Of a DNA stretch of 64,000 nt, positions 19,727 through 28,344 are shown piece after piece. This DNA comes from Mycolicibacterium doricum. GTDB taxonomy: Bacteria > Actinomycetota > Actinomycetes > Mycobacteriales > Mycobacteriaceae. Position 1 is the stretch's first letter; the number at the start of each line of letters is the position of its first letter. A model generated the notes under the pieces. It searched no databases. It saw only the letters and a list, made by a program, of their open reading frames with translations, and was not told where the DNA came from. The DNA is taken from the NCBI RefSeq assembly GCF_010728155.1, contig NZ_AP022605.1, positions 3,906,001 through 3,970,000 of the forward strand. The letters are read 5' to 3'. The position numbers and the translations under genes are program-made.

Positions 19727-20041
19727 ATGAGTAGCAGCGAGACATTGATCGTCGACCCGGCAGCATTGACCAGTACCGCCACTGCTTTCAATCAGGCTGG
19801 TGCGGGTTTGGCCAGTCTGGGCGCTGATGGTCCGCTGGGTGAGGCGGCTGCTGCGGTGCCGCAGCTGGCGACCGCGGGCGCATGCCTGGAGGCGCAGTCC
19901 GCGGTGGTTGCCGACACCACCGCGGTCGCCGAAGCGGCCACGACCTACGGCAGCAACCTGGGTGGCGCCGCGAGCCACTACGAGACGCAGGATCAGGCCG
20001 CGGCCGCGTCGATCGACAAGAGGGAGTTTCCCAGCGGTTAG
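19727..20041 (+). CDS. EspC-family (DUF2580) small ESX-associated protein
   Basis: 104 residues. It starts MSSSETLIVDPAALTSTATA and continues with two Ala-rich helices (GLASLGADGPLGEAAAAVPQ) and YGSNLGGAASHYETQD. This is the pattern of the EspC/DUF2580 family, which is WXG100-like in size and helical in fold and is exported by ESX systems. The context is telling: convergent with a lipoprotein and a DUF1023 hydrolase gene that has its own WXG-like N-terminus. The set resembles Rv2078-Rv2079-lppJ of M. tuberculosis. It is not part of the ESX-1 core. Confidence 0.7.
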   Translation: MSSSETLIVDPAALTSTATAFNQAGAGLASLGADGPLGEAAAAVPQLATAGACLEAQSAVVADTTAVAEAATTYGSNLGGAASHYETQDQAAAASIDKREFPSG

Positions 20042-20044
20042 CCT

Positions 20045-20599
20045 TCAGCTGGTGAGCTCGGCGCGGATGTCCTCGTCGTCGCCGCTGTGGTCGGCGGCGT
20101 TGCGGCACTCGCCCAATATTTGGATGTAGCCGCGGTCCGGGTGGTCGGGGTTCGGTGTCACGATGGCCATGACGTCGCCCTGATGCAGAGCGCGGCCGTG
20201 GGGCTGCTTTCCCTCTGGCGCGCCATCACGCCATCCGTCGGCGGTCATGGCCGCGACGATCTTGTCGATGTAGGCGTCCTTGTCGGCATCGGTGGGGAAG
20301 GTGAATCCCATACTCACCCTGCCCCGGAACGGAGCGACGCCCTGGTCGGTGCACGCCGAGAACCGGAAACTGGCGCCGCGCAGCTGCAAGCCGACCGCCT
20401 GAACCAGTCGCTTGGCCGGGTCCACCACCTGGGCACGGGTCTGTTCGTCGCTCATCTCGGGCCCGTCCAGGTCGGCCTTGCCCTCGGTTCCCATCGCGCA
20501 TCCTCCTAGGAGTAGTAGTACGCCGGCCACCGCGGTCGCTACCAGCGCCGGGAGGCGACGCGCGCGGTCAGTACTGGTGGTCTTTGGTGACGGTGCCAC
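20045..20599 (-). CDS. Probable lipoprotein (LppJ-like)
   Basis: 184 residues. A basic N-terminus (TDRARRLPALVA) is followed by a hydrophobic stretch and a lipobox LLGGC with the lipidated Cys near residue 34. The mature part has the segments VVDPAKRLVQAVGLQL, FRFSACTDQG and GFTFPTDADKDAYIDKIVAAM; no enzyme motif is seen. The start overlaps the end of the DUF1023 hydrolase gene by 32 bp, so the two are co-transcribed. Lipoproteins of this type follow DUF1023 genes in other mycobacteria (for example lppJ after Rv2079). The role is unknown. Confidence 0.75.
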   Translation of the reverse strand: MAPSPKTTSTDRARRLPALVATAVAGVLLLLGGCAMGTEGKADLDGPEMSDEQTRAQVVDPAKRLVQAVGLQLRGASFRFSACTDQGVAPFRGRVSMGFTFPTDADKDAYIDKIVAAMTADGWRDGAPEGKQPHGRALHQGDVMAIVTPNPDHPDRGYIQILGECRNAADHSGDDEDIRAELTS

Positions 20600-22391
20600 G
20601 GTCGCCTTCCGGGTCGATGAGGGCAGGGGTGCCTGGAATGGGAGTGTCCCAGTCGGGCATGTCGATCGGAGGGAGTCCTGGAAGATCCAGTTCGTGGGGC
20701 AGGCCGATGTGCGGCTGGCGGCGTCCTTCGGCGGTTAGCTCGTTGTCGGCCAGCGTTGATCCGTCGCCGTTGGCGATGTCGGTCATGGCGCGCAAGGATT
20801 CACCGCCGAGATCGTAGTAGCGGGAATGGTCGCCGAAGTCGGGCAGGCCGCTGCGACCGGGCACTTCGGAGTCGAAGCGCACCGAGCCGAAACCGTTCCC
20901 GGCGGGGTCGTTGCCCAGGCCTGCCTCCGCGCCCAACGGGTAGCCCAGTTCGCGGTTGATGATGTCGGGGACCGGGCCGGCCTGGCCCAGCCAGGTCACC
21001 GGGTCGCTGGAGGCCGCACCCACGTAGACCTGACCGCCTTCGGGCAGGTTGAAATCCGCGGCGCTTTGGGCGAGATCCGTTCCCGGGCTGCCGATCAGGA
21101 CAGCGTTGTCGGCCTTCATGCCGCTGCCGGCGAACCCGTCGGCCACCGTCGTCGACCCGTAGGAGTGCCCGATGACGGTGACATTGGATGGGACGCCCTC
21201 GTGGGTTGCGCCCAGTCCGTTCACATCGGCGGCCAGCAGATCGCCGCCCGCCCGCGCGAGGTGGGGGATGGCGATGCGGGGATCTGCTGGGCTGTCGGGT
21301 GCGTCGTAGCCCATCCAGGCGATCACCGATGTCGACTCATCGGGGTCGCCGAGGCGCATCTGGTCGTACAAATCGGTGGCGTTCTCGCTTTCCAGCCAGC
21401 CGTCTTTGACGCTGCTGCCGGTGCCGGGAACCACCACGGCGGTGTTCTGCGCCTTGTCCGGGTTGCCGATGGCCACGGCTGCCTTGCCTTGGCCGTTGAA
21501 TGCCAGCGGGTCGTAGGCCCACAGCATCACCGGACGGTCTTCCTCACCTTCGGCGGCCATCTTGTCCAGACCATTCTGGGTCTGTACGGCGTTGGTGTAG
21601 CGGGTGGCTTCGGCAGAGGTCAGCCCATAGGTGCTCGGATTGGCCAGAACCTCGTCGGTGGACACGCCGTGCTGCTCGGCGGCATCGGTCACCTGGGCCA
21701 GATCGTCCTGCAAGACGGACTGATTCACCTGATCACGCACCTCGGCCGGAATCCCGTTGAGGTTGCCCAACTCCGGTGGATGGTCACCGATCAGCTGGCT
21801 TTTCTCGAACTGGCTCAGTGAGTCCCACCACTTCTTGACGTCCTCGGGTGCGGTCCCTGGGGGTGGCAGCTGGCGTGGATCACCGAGGGTGCCCGGTGGC
21901 GTCGCCGGCACCGGCCCGCCGATCGCCGCTTGGATGGCGGCTGCGGTCTGGGCGTCGATTTGGGCGAACATTGCCAGCAGTTTCTGCAGGATGGCCGTCC
22001 ACGCCGGGGCCATCAGTCGCAGGATCGGTGGCAGTGGAGGCGGGGTGGCGGTGCCGTCGTCGGATACCTGCCAGCCGACGGCGCGCAGCATCTCCACGAT
22101 GGCGAGCAGCCCGTTGCGGGTGAACGCCATCTGCACGCCGCCGCTGTTCAACGCCTGCTGCAGCGCGGACAGCCTGGCTCGCAGCTCCTCTTGCCGGTTG
22201 AGGTTCTGCTCCGCCCTGATGATCGCAGCGGAGGCCGCCTGGCCCTGCCACGACGCCCGCATACGCGCCAGCGCTTCGCGTTGCGCGGCCAGCGTCGCGT
22301 CGAGCGTGCCGATCTTGGTACCGAGGCCGGCGGCGGATGCAATCAATTGGTCAGGCCGAGACGCCTGCACCGTCGACACCGTTACCGACAA
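20568..22391 (-). CDS. DUF1023 alpha/beta-hydrolase with a WXG100-like N-terminus
   Basis: 607 residues. Residues 1-110 are helical with a central RASWQGQAASAA, the WxG turn of WXG100-like proteins. The C-terminal half is an Abhydrolase_8 (DUF1023) domain: TAVVVPGTGSSVKDGW near 313 and the nucleophile elbow VIGHSYGSTTVADG near 403, where Ser is the likely nucleophile. The end (DHSRYYDLGGESLRAM) supplies the conserved DHS-Y block that may hold the His. Fusion of a WXG-like domain to a hydrolase suggests export by an ESX system and action on an envelope ester or peptide, but the substrate is unknown. It forms an operon with the downstream lipoprotein gene. Confidence 0.85.
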   Translation of the reverse strand: MSVTVSTVQASRPDQLIASAAGLGTKIGTLDATLAAQREALARMRASWQGQAASAAIIRAEQNLNRQEELRARLSALQQALNSGGVQMAFTRNGLLAIVEMLRAVGWQVSDDGTATPPPLPPILRLMAPAWTAILQKLLAMFAQIDAQTAAAIQAAIGGPVPATPPGTLGDPRQLPPPGTAPEDVKKWWDSLSQFEKSQLIGDHPPELGNLNGIPAEVRDQVNQSVLQDDLAQVTDAAEQHGVSTDEVLANPSTYGLTSAEATRYTNAVQTQNGLDKMAAEGEEDRPVMLWAYDPLAFNGQGKAAVAIGNPDKAQNTAVVVPGTGSSVKDGWLESENATDLYDQMRLGDPDESTSVIAWMGYDAPDSPADPRIAIPHLARAGGDLLAADVNGLGATHEGVPSNVTVIGHSYGSTTVADGFAGSGMKADNAVLIGSPGTDLAQSAADFNLPEGGQVYVGAASSDPVTWLGQAGPVPDIINRELGYPLGAEAGLGNDPAGNGFGSVRFDSEVPGRSGLPDFGDHSRYYDLGGESLRAMTDIANGDGSTLADNELTAEGRRQPHIGLPHELDLPGLPPIDMPDWDTPIPGTPALIDPEGDRGTVTKDHQY

Positions 22392-22603
22392 CTCCAGCCC
22401 CCTTGCATTTGCGTCTCATCGTCGCACGGCGAGTCGAGGCGCTTGGGCAGCAATTCGTCGCACCGGGTCGCCCGCACGGCATCCGTAGCGCCTGAGCATC
22501 GCGGATATCGGAATCGCGTACCCGCCGGCGGAGACCTTCGATTCGTCCAGTGCAGAGATCGCCCAGATGGCATAGTCAACATTCCACCTTTGATACACAC
22601 CCA

Positions 22604-22627
22604 GCACCTCCCTTCGAGGGAAGGTGC
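22604..22627. promoter_or_regulatory. Imperfect palindrome in the divergent promoter region
   Basis: GCACCTCCCTTCGAGGGAAGGTGC reads almost the same on both strands. It lies in the 338-bp region between the divergent DUF1023 and collagen-like genes, about 100 bp before the latter. It could be an operator or a hairpin in the leader. The rest of the interval shows no gene. Confidence 0.4.
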
Positions 22628-22729
22628 AGTAGAGAACGCCCGCGAGAAGTCCGATGCGGCGTCGCCGGGTCGAACCCGTCACGTCAGCGGAGTGGTTTGA
22701 AGTCCAAAGGGGACGGTAACCCGTTGGTC

Positions 22730-23119
22730 ATGCGAAACAACACGAGTAGAGCCGCCGCCCCCGCGCTGTTCGTAGGCGTCGCCGCGAGTGCGATCGCGCT
22801 GGCCCCGGCGGCATTCGGTAGCACAGGAAGCTTCGTGACCCAGCCTCCGCCGCCGTGCGTGGCCGCCGACGGCACCGTGTGCGCCGCGGTCCCCGGTGGT
22901 CCGGCCGGAACTGCGGGTCCCGGGGGTGCCAGCGGTGAGATCCCGGGTGGACCCGTGGGTGAAGCAGGTCCTGGCGGCGCGAGCGGCGCCATCCCGGGTG
23001 GCCCGGCGGGTGCCGCAGGCCCGGACGGCGTCACCGGAACCATCCCCGGCGGGCCGAGCGGCTCTGCCGGTCCAGGTGGGGTCGAAGGCTGCATCCCGGC
23101 CGTCGGCTGCATCGGGTAA
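22730..23119 (+). CDS. Secreted Gly/Pro-rich collagen-like small protein
   Basis: 129 residues from ATG 22730; the open frame upstream lacks signal-peptide features. It has an N-terminal signal peptide (APALFVGVAASAIALAPAAF, then GST). A mature stretch with cysteines (PPCVAADGTVCAAVPGGP) is followed by four approximate copies of a Gly-rich unit, GGPxGxAGPxGxxGxIP, and a C-terminal EGCIPAVGCIG. The Gly-X-Y-like spacing is collagen-like but not a strict triplet. Four cysteines near the ends could form disulfides. Similar small secreted repeat proteins occur in mycobacteria; the function is unknown. A strong terminator follows. Confidence 0.65.
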   Translation: MRNNTSRAAAPALFVGVAASAIALAPAAFGSTGSFVTQPPPPCVAADGTVCAAVPGGPAGTAGPGGASGEIPGGPVGEAGPGGASGAIPGGPAGAAGPDGVTGTIPGGPSGSAGPGGVEGCIPAVGCIG

Positions 23120-23139
23120 CGACTGACGAACAACCAATC

Positions 23140-23168
23140 GGGGCCGGGCCGCAATATGGCCCGGCCCC
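23140..23168. terminator. Bidirectional GC-rich hairpin between convergent genes
   Basis: An 11-bp perfect stem GGGGCCGGGCC (23140-23150) / GGCCCGGCCCC (23158-23168) with a 7-nt loop. It separates the collagen-like gene from the convergent P450 gene and fits a terminator for both. Confidence 0.75.
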
Positions 23169-23170
23169 CT

Positions 23171-24706
23171 TCACTTCGGCGGTGGACACTCCAGCGGGCC
23201 GGCCAACGCCCGCCGTCGCACAGTCATGGACAACTTGCCGTCCGGGCCGCCGGTGAAGGTGAGCTCCCGGCGCAGCCGCTGGCCGGGGACCAGGTCCAGC
23301 GTGAACCGCTGCGCCAACGTGGCAATCACGAGCGCGGCTTCAAAATTGGCGAACCCGGACGCGATGCATATCCGCTTACCCCCGCCGAACGGCAACTGCG
23401 CGCGGCGATGCTGCGGCTGGATGTTGTCCTTGAGGAAGCGGGAAGGGTCGAACACCTCCGGGTCGTCCCACACCCGGCTGTTGTGGTGGATGCTGTGGAT
23501 CAACACCGCCACACTGGTACCGGCCTTGATCGGGTAGTCGCCGAGAACATCGTCGTTCTTGGCCACCCTGGCCACCCCCATGATGGGCGGGTACACCCGC
23601 ATCGATTCGGCCACCACGGCGTTGGTCCACGGCAGGTTGTCGACGTCCTCGGCGGTGGGCACCCGACCACCGAGCACCTCGTCGATCTCCTCACCGAGTC
23701 GCCTGCGCGCATTTGGATTCTGGGAGAGCAGATACCACGTCCAGGCCAAGGCGGCGGCCGTCGTCTCGAACCCCGCCCCGAGGAAGGTCATCAGCTCGTC
23801 GCGGACTTCCAAGTCGGTGTAACGGTAACCGGTTTCAGGATCCTGAGTGGCCAACAGCAGCGCCAGCAGATTGTCGGAACGGTCGATCTTACCGGTGCGG
23901 TAGTCGGCGATCAGCCCGTCGATGAACCGCTCGATCCGCCGCAGTCCGCGCATCGTGCGCGGCGCAATGATCGAAGCGCCCAGGCGTAGCGAACGGATGG
24001 CCAGTCTGGGTGATCTGGCGACCAATTGGTCCGGCCCGTATTGGGCCAGCTTCTCGGCGAACCACCGCAGCGGCCGGGCCGGCCCGCCGATGAAGCCATA
24101 CCCGAAAAGCGTGAGCAGCCGGGCGAAGTCGACCCGTAGCTGCTTGGCAAGGTCGTCGGACAGATCGATGCCGAACATGGTGCGGCTGATGATGTCCAGG
24201 GTGACGTAGTTCATCTCCGCGGCGACGTCGACGGGCTCACCGGTCGCGGCATGGCGCTCCCATCGCTCGGCGGCGGCCACGCAAGCCGCGGTCATCTGAG
24301 GGGCGAACGAGTCGACCTGCCGCTTGGCGAAGATGGGCTGCACCAGCCGTCGATTACGTTGCCACAGTCGATCGTCGAGATCGGTGACCAGCCCGCGGCC
24401 GAATGCCACGGCGAGCAGTTCGTATTCGGCGCTCTTGCCGTAGTTGTCCTGGTTGGAGATCAGCACGTGCCGGGCGATGTCGGGGTTGCGCACCACGACG
24501 AACTTGGCCAGCGGTGCGCGCGCCACCACGATGTCGTCCTGCCCGGGCAGCCGGGCGACGTAGTCATAGACGGTGTGCCGGTATCCCGCCCACAGCGCAC
24601 CGAACGCGTAACGCCATGAACTCAGCCAGCCGATCTCGGTGTGCTGCCATCGAATGAACGCCGGCGCCCAGCGGGGCGGATGCAGCTCCCTCAGCTCGGC
24701 AGTCAC
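23171..24706 (-). CDS. Cytochrome P450 monooxygenase
   Basis: 511 residues, longer than typical 400-420-residue soluble actinobacterial P450s. The I-helix motif is FLGAGFETTAAALAW (about 303), the ExxR motif is AESMRVYPP (about 365) and the heme-ligand loop is FGGGKRICIASGFANFEAAL (about 438-457), with the axial Cys in KRICI; the usual Gly two residues after the Cys is Ala. Other conserved parts are DRLWQRNRRLVQPIF (C-helix WxxxR) and FDPSRF. No ferredoxin or reductase gene is adjacent. The length and sequence resemble the class that includes CYP138-like or bacterial-fatty-acid or steroid hydroxylases; I cannot name the subfamily or substrate. Confidence 0.93.
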   Translation of the reverse strand: MTAELRELHPPRWAPAFIRWQHTEIGWLSSWRYAFGALWAGYRHTVYDYVARLPGQDDIVVARAPLAKFVVVRNPDIARHVLISNQDNYGKSAEYELLAVAFGRGLVTDLDDRLWQRNRRLVQPIFAKRQVDSFAPQMTAACVAAAERWERHAATGEPVDVAAEMNYVTLDIISRTMFGIDLSDDLAKQLRVDFARLLTLFGYGFIGGPARPLRWFAEKLAQYGPDQLVARSPRLAIRSLRLGASIIAPRTMRGLRRIERFIDGLIADYRTGKIDRSDNLLALLLATQDPETGYRYTDLEVRDELMTFLGAGFETTAAALAWTWYLLSQNPNARRRLGEEIDEVLGGRVPTAEDVDNLPWTNAVVAESMRVYPPIMGVARVAKNDDVLGDYPIKAGTSVAVLIHSIHHNSRVWDDPEVFDPSRFLKDNIQPQHRRAQLPFGGGKRICIASGFANFEAALVIATLAQRFTLDLVPGQRLRRELTFTGGPDGKLSMTVRRRALAGPLECPPPK

Positions 24707-24798
24707 ATCTCACTCCCGGAGTCGTCGTTGTGGTATACGGTACCGCCGGTATCGGCTGGAGGCCAGGGTGCGTGCTCGACGATCTCTTCGAGCTTTCC

Positions 24799-24957
24799 TC
24801 ATAGCCGACCGCGGCGCGGCCAAAGCGCAGTGGTGGCCGCGGTCATCGCGACAGCGGCCACGGTCAGCGCGACCGCCAGCCTCAACGCCGTCGCCGGTTC
24901 CTCGTAGTTGCCCGAGCCGGGCCGGTGAGGGGTTGGCTCAGGGCACTGCGAAGCCAT
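24799..24957 (-). CDS. Possible small single-pass membrane protein (52 aa)
   Basis: ATG at 24955-24957 overlaps the end of modA by 20 bp in another frame; the stop is at 24799. It has one hydrophobic helix (LRLAVALTVAAVAMTAATTA) and a C-terminal WPRRGRL. Codon third positions are rich in G/C, which supports coding, but there is no homology that I recognise. It stands where modB would be expected and is not modB. Confidence 0.3.
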   Translation of the reverse strand: MASQCPEPTPHRPGSGNYEEPATALRLAVALTVAAVAMTAATTALWPRRGRL

Positions 24958-25678
24958 TGCGGCGCAGTACGGCCCGACCTACGGGGCCCGTCACGGCGCT
25001 CACGAACTGTCGGGCGGCCTCGGACTTCTGCGACTCCTTCAAAGCCGCGATCGGGTAGGCGTTCACCGCCCGTGCGGCTTCGGCAAAGTCGACGGCGGTC
25101 ACCCGCTCGCCGGCGTCGAGCGCATCCGTCACGTACACGAGACCGGCATCGGCCTGGCCGCTGGTCACCTTGTGGAGGACGTCGGTCACCGAGGACTCCT
25201 CACTCACCGGCCGCAGCTCCACCCCGGCGGCTTCCGCGACGGCGGACGCGGCGCGGCCGCACGGCACCTGCGGGGCGCAGCGGACGACGCTGATGCCCGG
25301 TGCGGACAGGTCAGGCAGCGACCGGATTCCCTTCGGATTGCCGGGGGCGACGGCGATGGTCAGCGTGTTCGCGGCGAACTGGACCGGCGCGCCGTCCAAC
25401 AGGTTCGCCTCGGCGGCCCGGTCCATGGTGCCGGTGTCGGCCGAGGCGAAGACGTCGGCGTAGGCGCCCTGGGTGAGTTGGGTGACCAGATCCGACGAGC
25501 CGGCGAACGAGAACTCGACGCTCGTGCCAGGGTGATCGCGCTCGAACCGTTCCCCGATCTGGACGAACGACGTCCGCAGCGACGCCGCGGCGAAGACCGT
25601 CAGCGTCGACGGATCCCGTTGGGCCCCGCAGCCCCCCAGCGCGACGGCGAGCAGAGCGACGAGTGCGAGGCGGGTCAC
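24938..25678 (-). CDS. modA: Molybdate ABC transporter substrate-binding lipoprotein ModA
   Basis: 246 residues from GTG 25678, which overlaps the stop of the upstream regulator (GTGA). A signal peptide with lipobox ALGGC is followed by TLTVFAAASLRTSF, the classic ModA start, then FSFAGSSDLVTQL, GAYADVFASADTGTMD, FAANTLTIAVAPGNP, SGQADAGLVYVTDAL and YPIAALKES. ModA captures molybdate or tungstate outside the membrane and passes it to ModBC. No modB or modC gene follows here, which is odd: the next genes are a tiny reading frame and a P450. The permease may be encoded elsewhere. Confidence 0.93.
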   Translation of the reverse strand: MTRLALVALLAVALGGCGAQRDPSTLTVFAAASLRTSFVQIGERFERDHPGTSVEFSFAGSSDLVTQLTQGAYADVFASADTGTMDRAAEANLLDGAPVQFAANTLTIAVAPGNPKGIRSLPDLSAPGISVVRCAPQVPCGRAASAVAEAAGVELRPVSEESSVTDVLHKVTSGQADAGLVYVTDALDAGERVTAVDFAEAARAVNAYPIAALKESQKSEAARQFVSAVTGPVGRAVLRRNGFAVP

Positions 25679-26079
25679 GGCGGGGTCGATGTCTCGACGA
25701 TCACCGTGGTCGCCTTGACGACGGCCACGGCGACACTGCCGGGCTCCAGTCGCAGCTCGCGCGCGGCCTCGGTGCTCATCAACGACACCACGGTGAAGGG
25801 GCCGCACTGCATCTCGACGTGCGACATGACGGTGTCGCTCACCACGTTGGTGACCAGACCGGCGAATCGGTTGCGGGCCGAACTGGCGGTGTCGAGCGGG
25901 TCCTTGGGCGCCGACGAGGTCTGCCTGCGGGCGAACGCGGCGAGTTCGGCGCCGTCGAGGACCTTGCGGCCGGATGCGTCGGCCGATGCCGCGAGGCCTC
26001 CGCCGTCGATCCACCGCCGGACGGTGTCGTCGCTGACGCCGAGCAACTCGGCGGCCTGGCGCACCCGGATCAGCGGCAT
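25675..26079 (-). CDS. HTH-TOBE molybdate-binding regulator (molbindin)
   Basis: 134 residues. Residues 1-50 form an excisionase/MerR-like HTH (IRVRQAAELLGVSDDTVRRW). Residues about 68-133 form one TOBE/Mop domain (SARNRFAGLVTNVVSDTVMS, HVEMQCGPFTVVSLMS, SVAVAVVKATTVIVE). Such proteins bind molybdate or tungstate and are found in front of modABC in actinobacteria. It overlaps modA by 4 bp. It may repress or sense the operon; A/T-rich sequence upstream (26080-26120) probably holds the promoter. Confidence 0.85.
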   Translation of the reverse strand: MPLIRVRQAAELLGVSDDTVRRWIDGGGLAASADASGRKVLDGAELAAFARRQTSSAPKDPLDTASSARNRFAGLVTNVVSDTVMSHVEMQCGPFTVVSLMSTEAARELRLEPGSVAVAVVKATTVIVETSTPP

Positions 26080-26301
26080 GCGGGCATACTAGCAACCGCA
26101 TACTCGGCGACATTATGAAATTAGAGCCGTGGATGCGGAGGCCAGCCCCGGAAGGCGGCTGGCTGGCCCACCCTCTTCGGCCGTATCGGTGGATAACTTG
26201 CTGCCCTTGGTGGTGGAATCGGAGCCAATGCACACAAGCGGGGGTGGCGTCGTGGCGAGATGTGCCTTGTCGTGCCTACGCGCCCGGGCGGTGTGGCGGT
26301 G

Positions 26302-28344
26302 GTGACAGAACACCCGCAGGCCGACGACGATCCGCGACTCGGCGCGCTGCTGGAATGGCGGCAACGGCTCATCGACTCCGGCGCCGTATCCGCCCGCAGC
26401 TTCAAGGAGGCGCATCTGCGCCTGGTGTTGCGGTCCGGCCGCACCGATGTCGAGCAGATCCAGGCGATGCTGCCCGGGTCGGTGTCCGAGCACGCCGACG
26501 ACATGGCCCGCGTGCTGTCGGAACTGCCCGCGCAACCCGGTCCCACCGGCGCCGAGGGGATCTCCTCGGCGGACAACCCGGCGGGCCGCCACCGCGGGGA
26601 CGACCCCGTCGACGAGGCCGCCGCGGACCCGCCGCAGTACGACACGCTGTACCAGCCGCATTTGCCGACCGCGCATTTCGCGCCCTACGCGTCGGACACG
26701 CCGGGCGCCCCCACCCACAGCGTCACGCTGCACCGCCGCCGCGGCACCGGAGCCCTCGAACTGCGCTGGCCGCCCTTGGAGACCAGCGACCAGACCGTCG
26801 TCTACCGGGTCGTCAGCGGTGAAGACGTCCAGCCCCGTTCACCCGACACCGCCGACCCGCTCACCGTGACGACCTCGACGTCCGCGACAGACGACCGCCC
26901 GCCGGTCGCCGCGGTGCGGCACTTCCAGGTGTGGGCGAACGTCGGCGCCACCCGGTCGGAAGCGCTGGCGGCGCAGCCGATTCTGCACGCCGGCGGGGTG
27001 CTGATCAGCAGGATCACCGACCTCGCGCTGCAGGAGGACTCCGGCCGGGTGATCGGCCGCTACACCGCGCCACCCGGCGTCAGCGCGGTCTACGTGTACC
27101 GGGTGCCCGCCGGCGAGGCGCACCGCGACGGGCCGCGGTACCGCATTCTGGCCGGGCAGGACAATCTCGCCGGGTTCGTCGACATCGACGTCGGACGGGG
27201 CTACCGGTATGTCTACCGCGTGCGCTGCGCGGCGCCCGTGGGCGGGGTGCTACGTCTCTCGGAGGCCGCGGAAGCCACGGCGGACGTCTCGGCGGTGCTG
27301 GCGCCGGTCACCGATCTGGTGATCACGGGAAGCACCGCGGACGCCACCGTTCTCGACCTCGCCTGGACCACCCCGCCGGGCGGGCGTGCGGTCGTCTACC
27401 GCACGCCGACCGGTCCCAGCGCGGGTGCCGAGGCCGACGAGTTGCCCGAGGATGCGCTCGATCAGGTCGGCCTGCCACCGGAAATGCGGCTGGCGCAGCC
27501 GATCACCGAAGACCGCGACGAGGACGGGCGAGTGCGCACCGCGATGCCCGGCGTCGCGTGGCCGGACCAGTGGAGCCGCGCCTACTTCACCCCGGTGACC
27601 CTCATCGATGGCCGCGCCATGCTGGGCAAGACCTTCTCCACCGTGCGGACCGGGGTGATCCGCGACATCGAACTCGCGGAGTACTGCAACAAGCAGGTGC
27701 TCACCTTCGACTGGCCCGACGGCGCCGCCTCCGTCGTCGTCTATCTGGCACCGCGAGGCCACGACCCGCGGAACGGGCTGGCCGGCCACACCTACGAGAT
27801 CACGCTCGAGGAGTACGAGAAGTACGGCGGGCTGCAGCTTTCCGGTCAACTGCCGGTACACGGATGCTCGCTGCACCTGGCCCCGATCGCGTTCACCGGC
27901 GGACGCCGTGTGATGGGCGCGATCGCCAGCATCGACTACCAAGGACTGCTGCGGCTGCAATACGCGGTGCGCGTCGGCCGCGACGCCGACGGACGGCCGT
28001 TCACCGCTACCGTCGCGGTGCGCTCCGAATACGAGCTGCCCGGCTCACCGGCGTTCGTGTTGGTCAACAATGCGCACCGCATCCCGTTGAGCGTTCATGA
28101 CGGTGAGCTGGTCGACGTCGCACCGCTCAACGAGCAGGGTCAGCTCGCGGCGCCGCCCGCCAAGGAACTGAGGTGGTCGGAGCTCACCACCACCGGGGGC
28201 AGCGAACTGTGGGCCGCGAACGTGCGCAACCGGCAGGGCTGGATCCGGTTGTTCGTCAGCACGCCGTCGCCGGCCAGCCTTCGGCTCGTCGCCCTGCTCG
28301 ATCCGCCGGTCGAGCAACTGCGCCTGACCCCGGTGGCCACATGA
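26302..28344 (+). CDS. saeA: Fn3-like domain protein of the sae operon (SaeA-like)
   Basis: 680 residues from GTG 26302 (MTEHPQADDDPRLGALLEWR); an ATG at 26260 in frame is possible. The N-terminal 80 residues form a small helical domain (LEWRQRLIDSGAVSARSFKE, then HLRLVLRSGRTDVEQIQAML). The rest consists of beta-rich Fn3-like segments with repeated ELRWPP, AVYVYRVP, LDLAWTTPPGGRAVVYRTP and VVVYLAPRG motifs. It is translationally coupled (ATGA) to the next gene. Position and composition match saeA of the M. smegmatis sae operon, which as I recall was linked to ESX-1 secretion. The role is probably a recognition or scaffold protein for the GTPase system. Confidence 0.7.
   Translation: MTEHPQADDDPRLGALLEWRQRLIDSGAVSARSFKEAHLRLVLRSGRTDVEQIQAMLPGSVSEHADDMARVLSELPAQPGPTGAEGISSADNPAGRHRGDDPVDEAAADPPQYDTLYQPHLPTAHFAPYASDTPGAPTHSVTLHRRRGTGALELRWPPLETSDQTVVYRVVSGEDVQPRSPDTADPLTVTTSTSATDDRPPVAAVRHFQVWANVGATRSEALAAQPILHAGGVLISRITDLALQEDSGRVIGRYTAPPGVSAVYVYRVPAGEAHRDGPRYRILAGQDNLAGFVDIDVGRGYRYVYRVRCAAPVGGVLRLSEAAEATADVSAVLAPVTDLVITGSTADATVLDLAWTTPPGGRAVVYRTPTGPSAGAEADELPEDALDQVGLPPEMRLAQPITEDRDEDGRVRTAMPGVAWPDQWSRAYFTPVTLIDGRAMLGKTFSTVRTGVIRDIELAEYCNKQVLTFDWPDGAASVVVYLAPRGHDPRNGLAGHTYEITLEEYEKYGGLQLSGQLPVHGCSLHLAPIAFTGGRRVMGAIASIDYQGLLRLQYAVRVGRDADGRPFTATVAVRSEYELPGSPAFVLVNNAHRIPLSVHDGELVDVAPLNEQGQLAAPPAKELRWSELTTTGGSELWAANVRNRQGWIRLFVSTPSPASLRLVALLDPPVEQLRLTPVAT

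Noticed and set aside
23156..23989. Plus-strand open frame of 277 codons
   Set aside because: Shadow of the P450 gene on the other strand.
25679..26233. N-terminal extension of the modA frame
   Set aside because: Arg/His-rich sequence in a shadow frame of the HTH-TOBE gene. The GTG at 25678 with signal peptide and lipobox is the true start.
26113..26733. Minus-strand frames of ~200 codons opposite the sae operon start
   Set aside because: Arg/Val-rich shadow composition; the plus-strand SaeA-like frame has better codon pattern and coupling.
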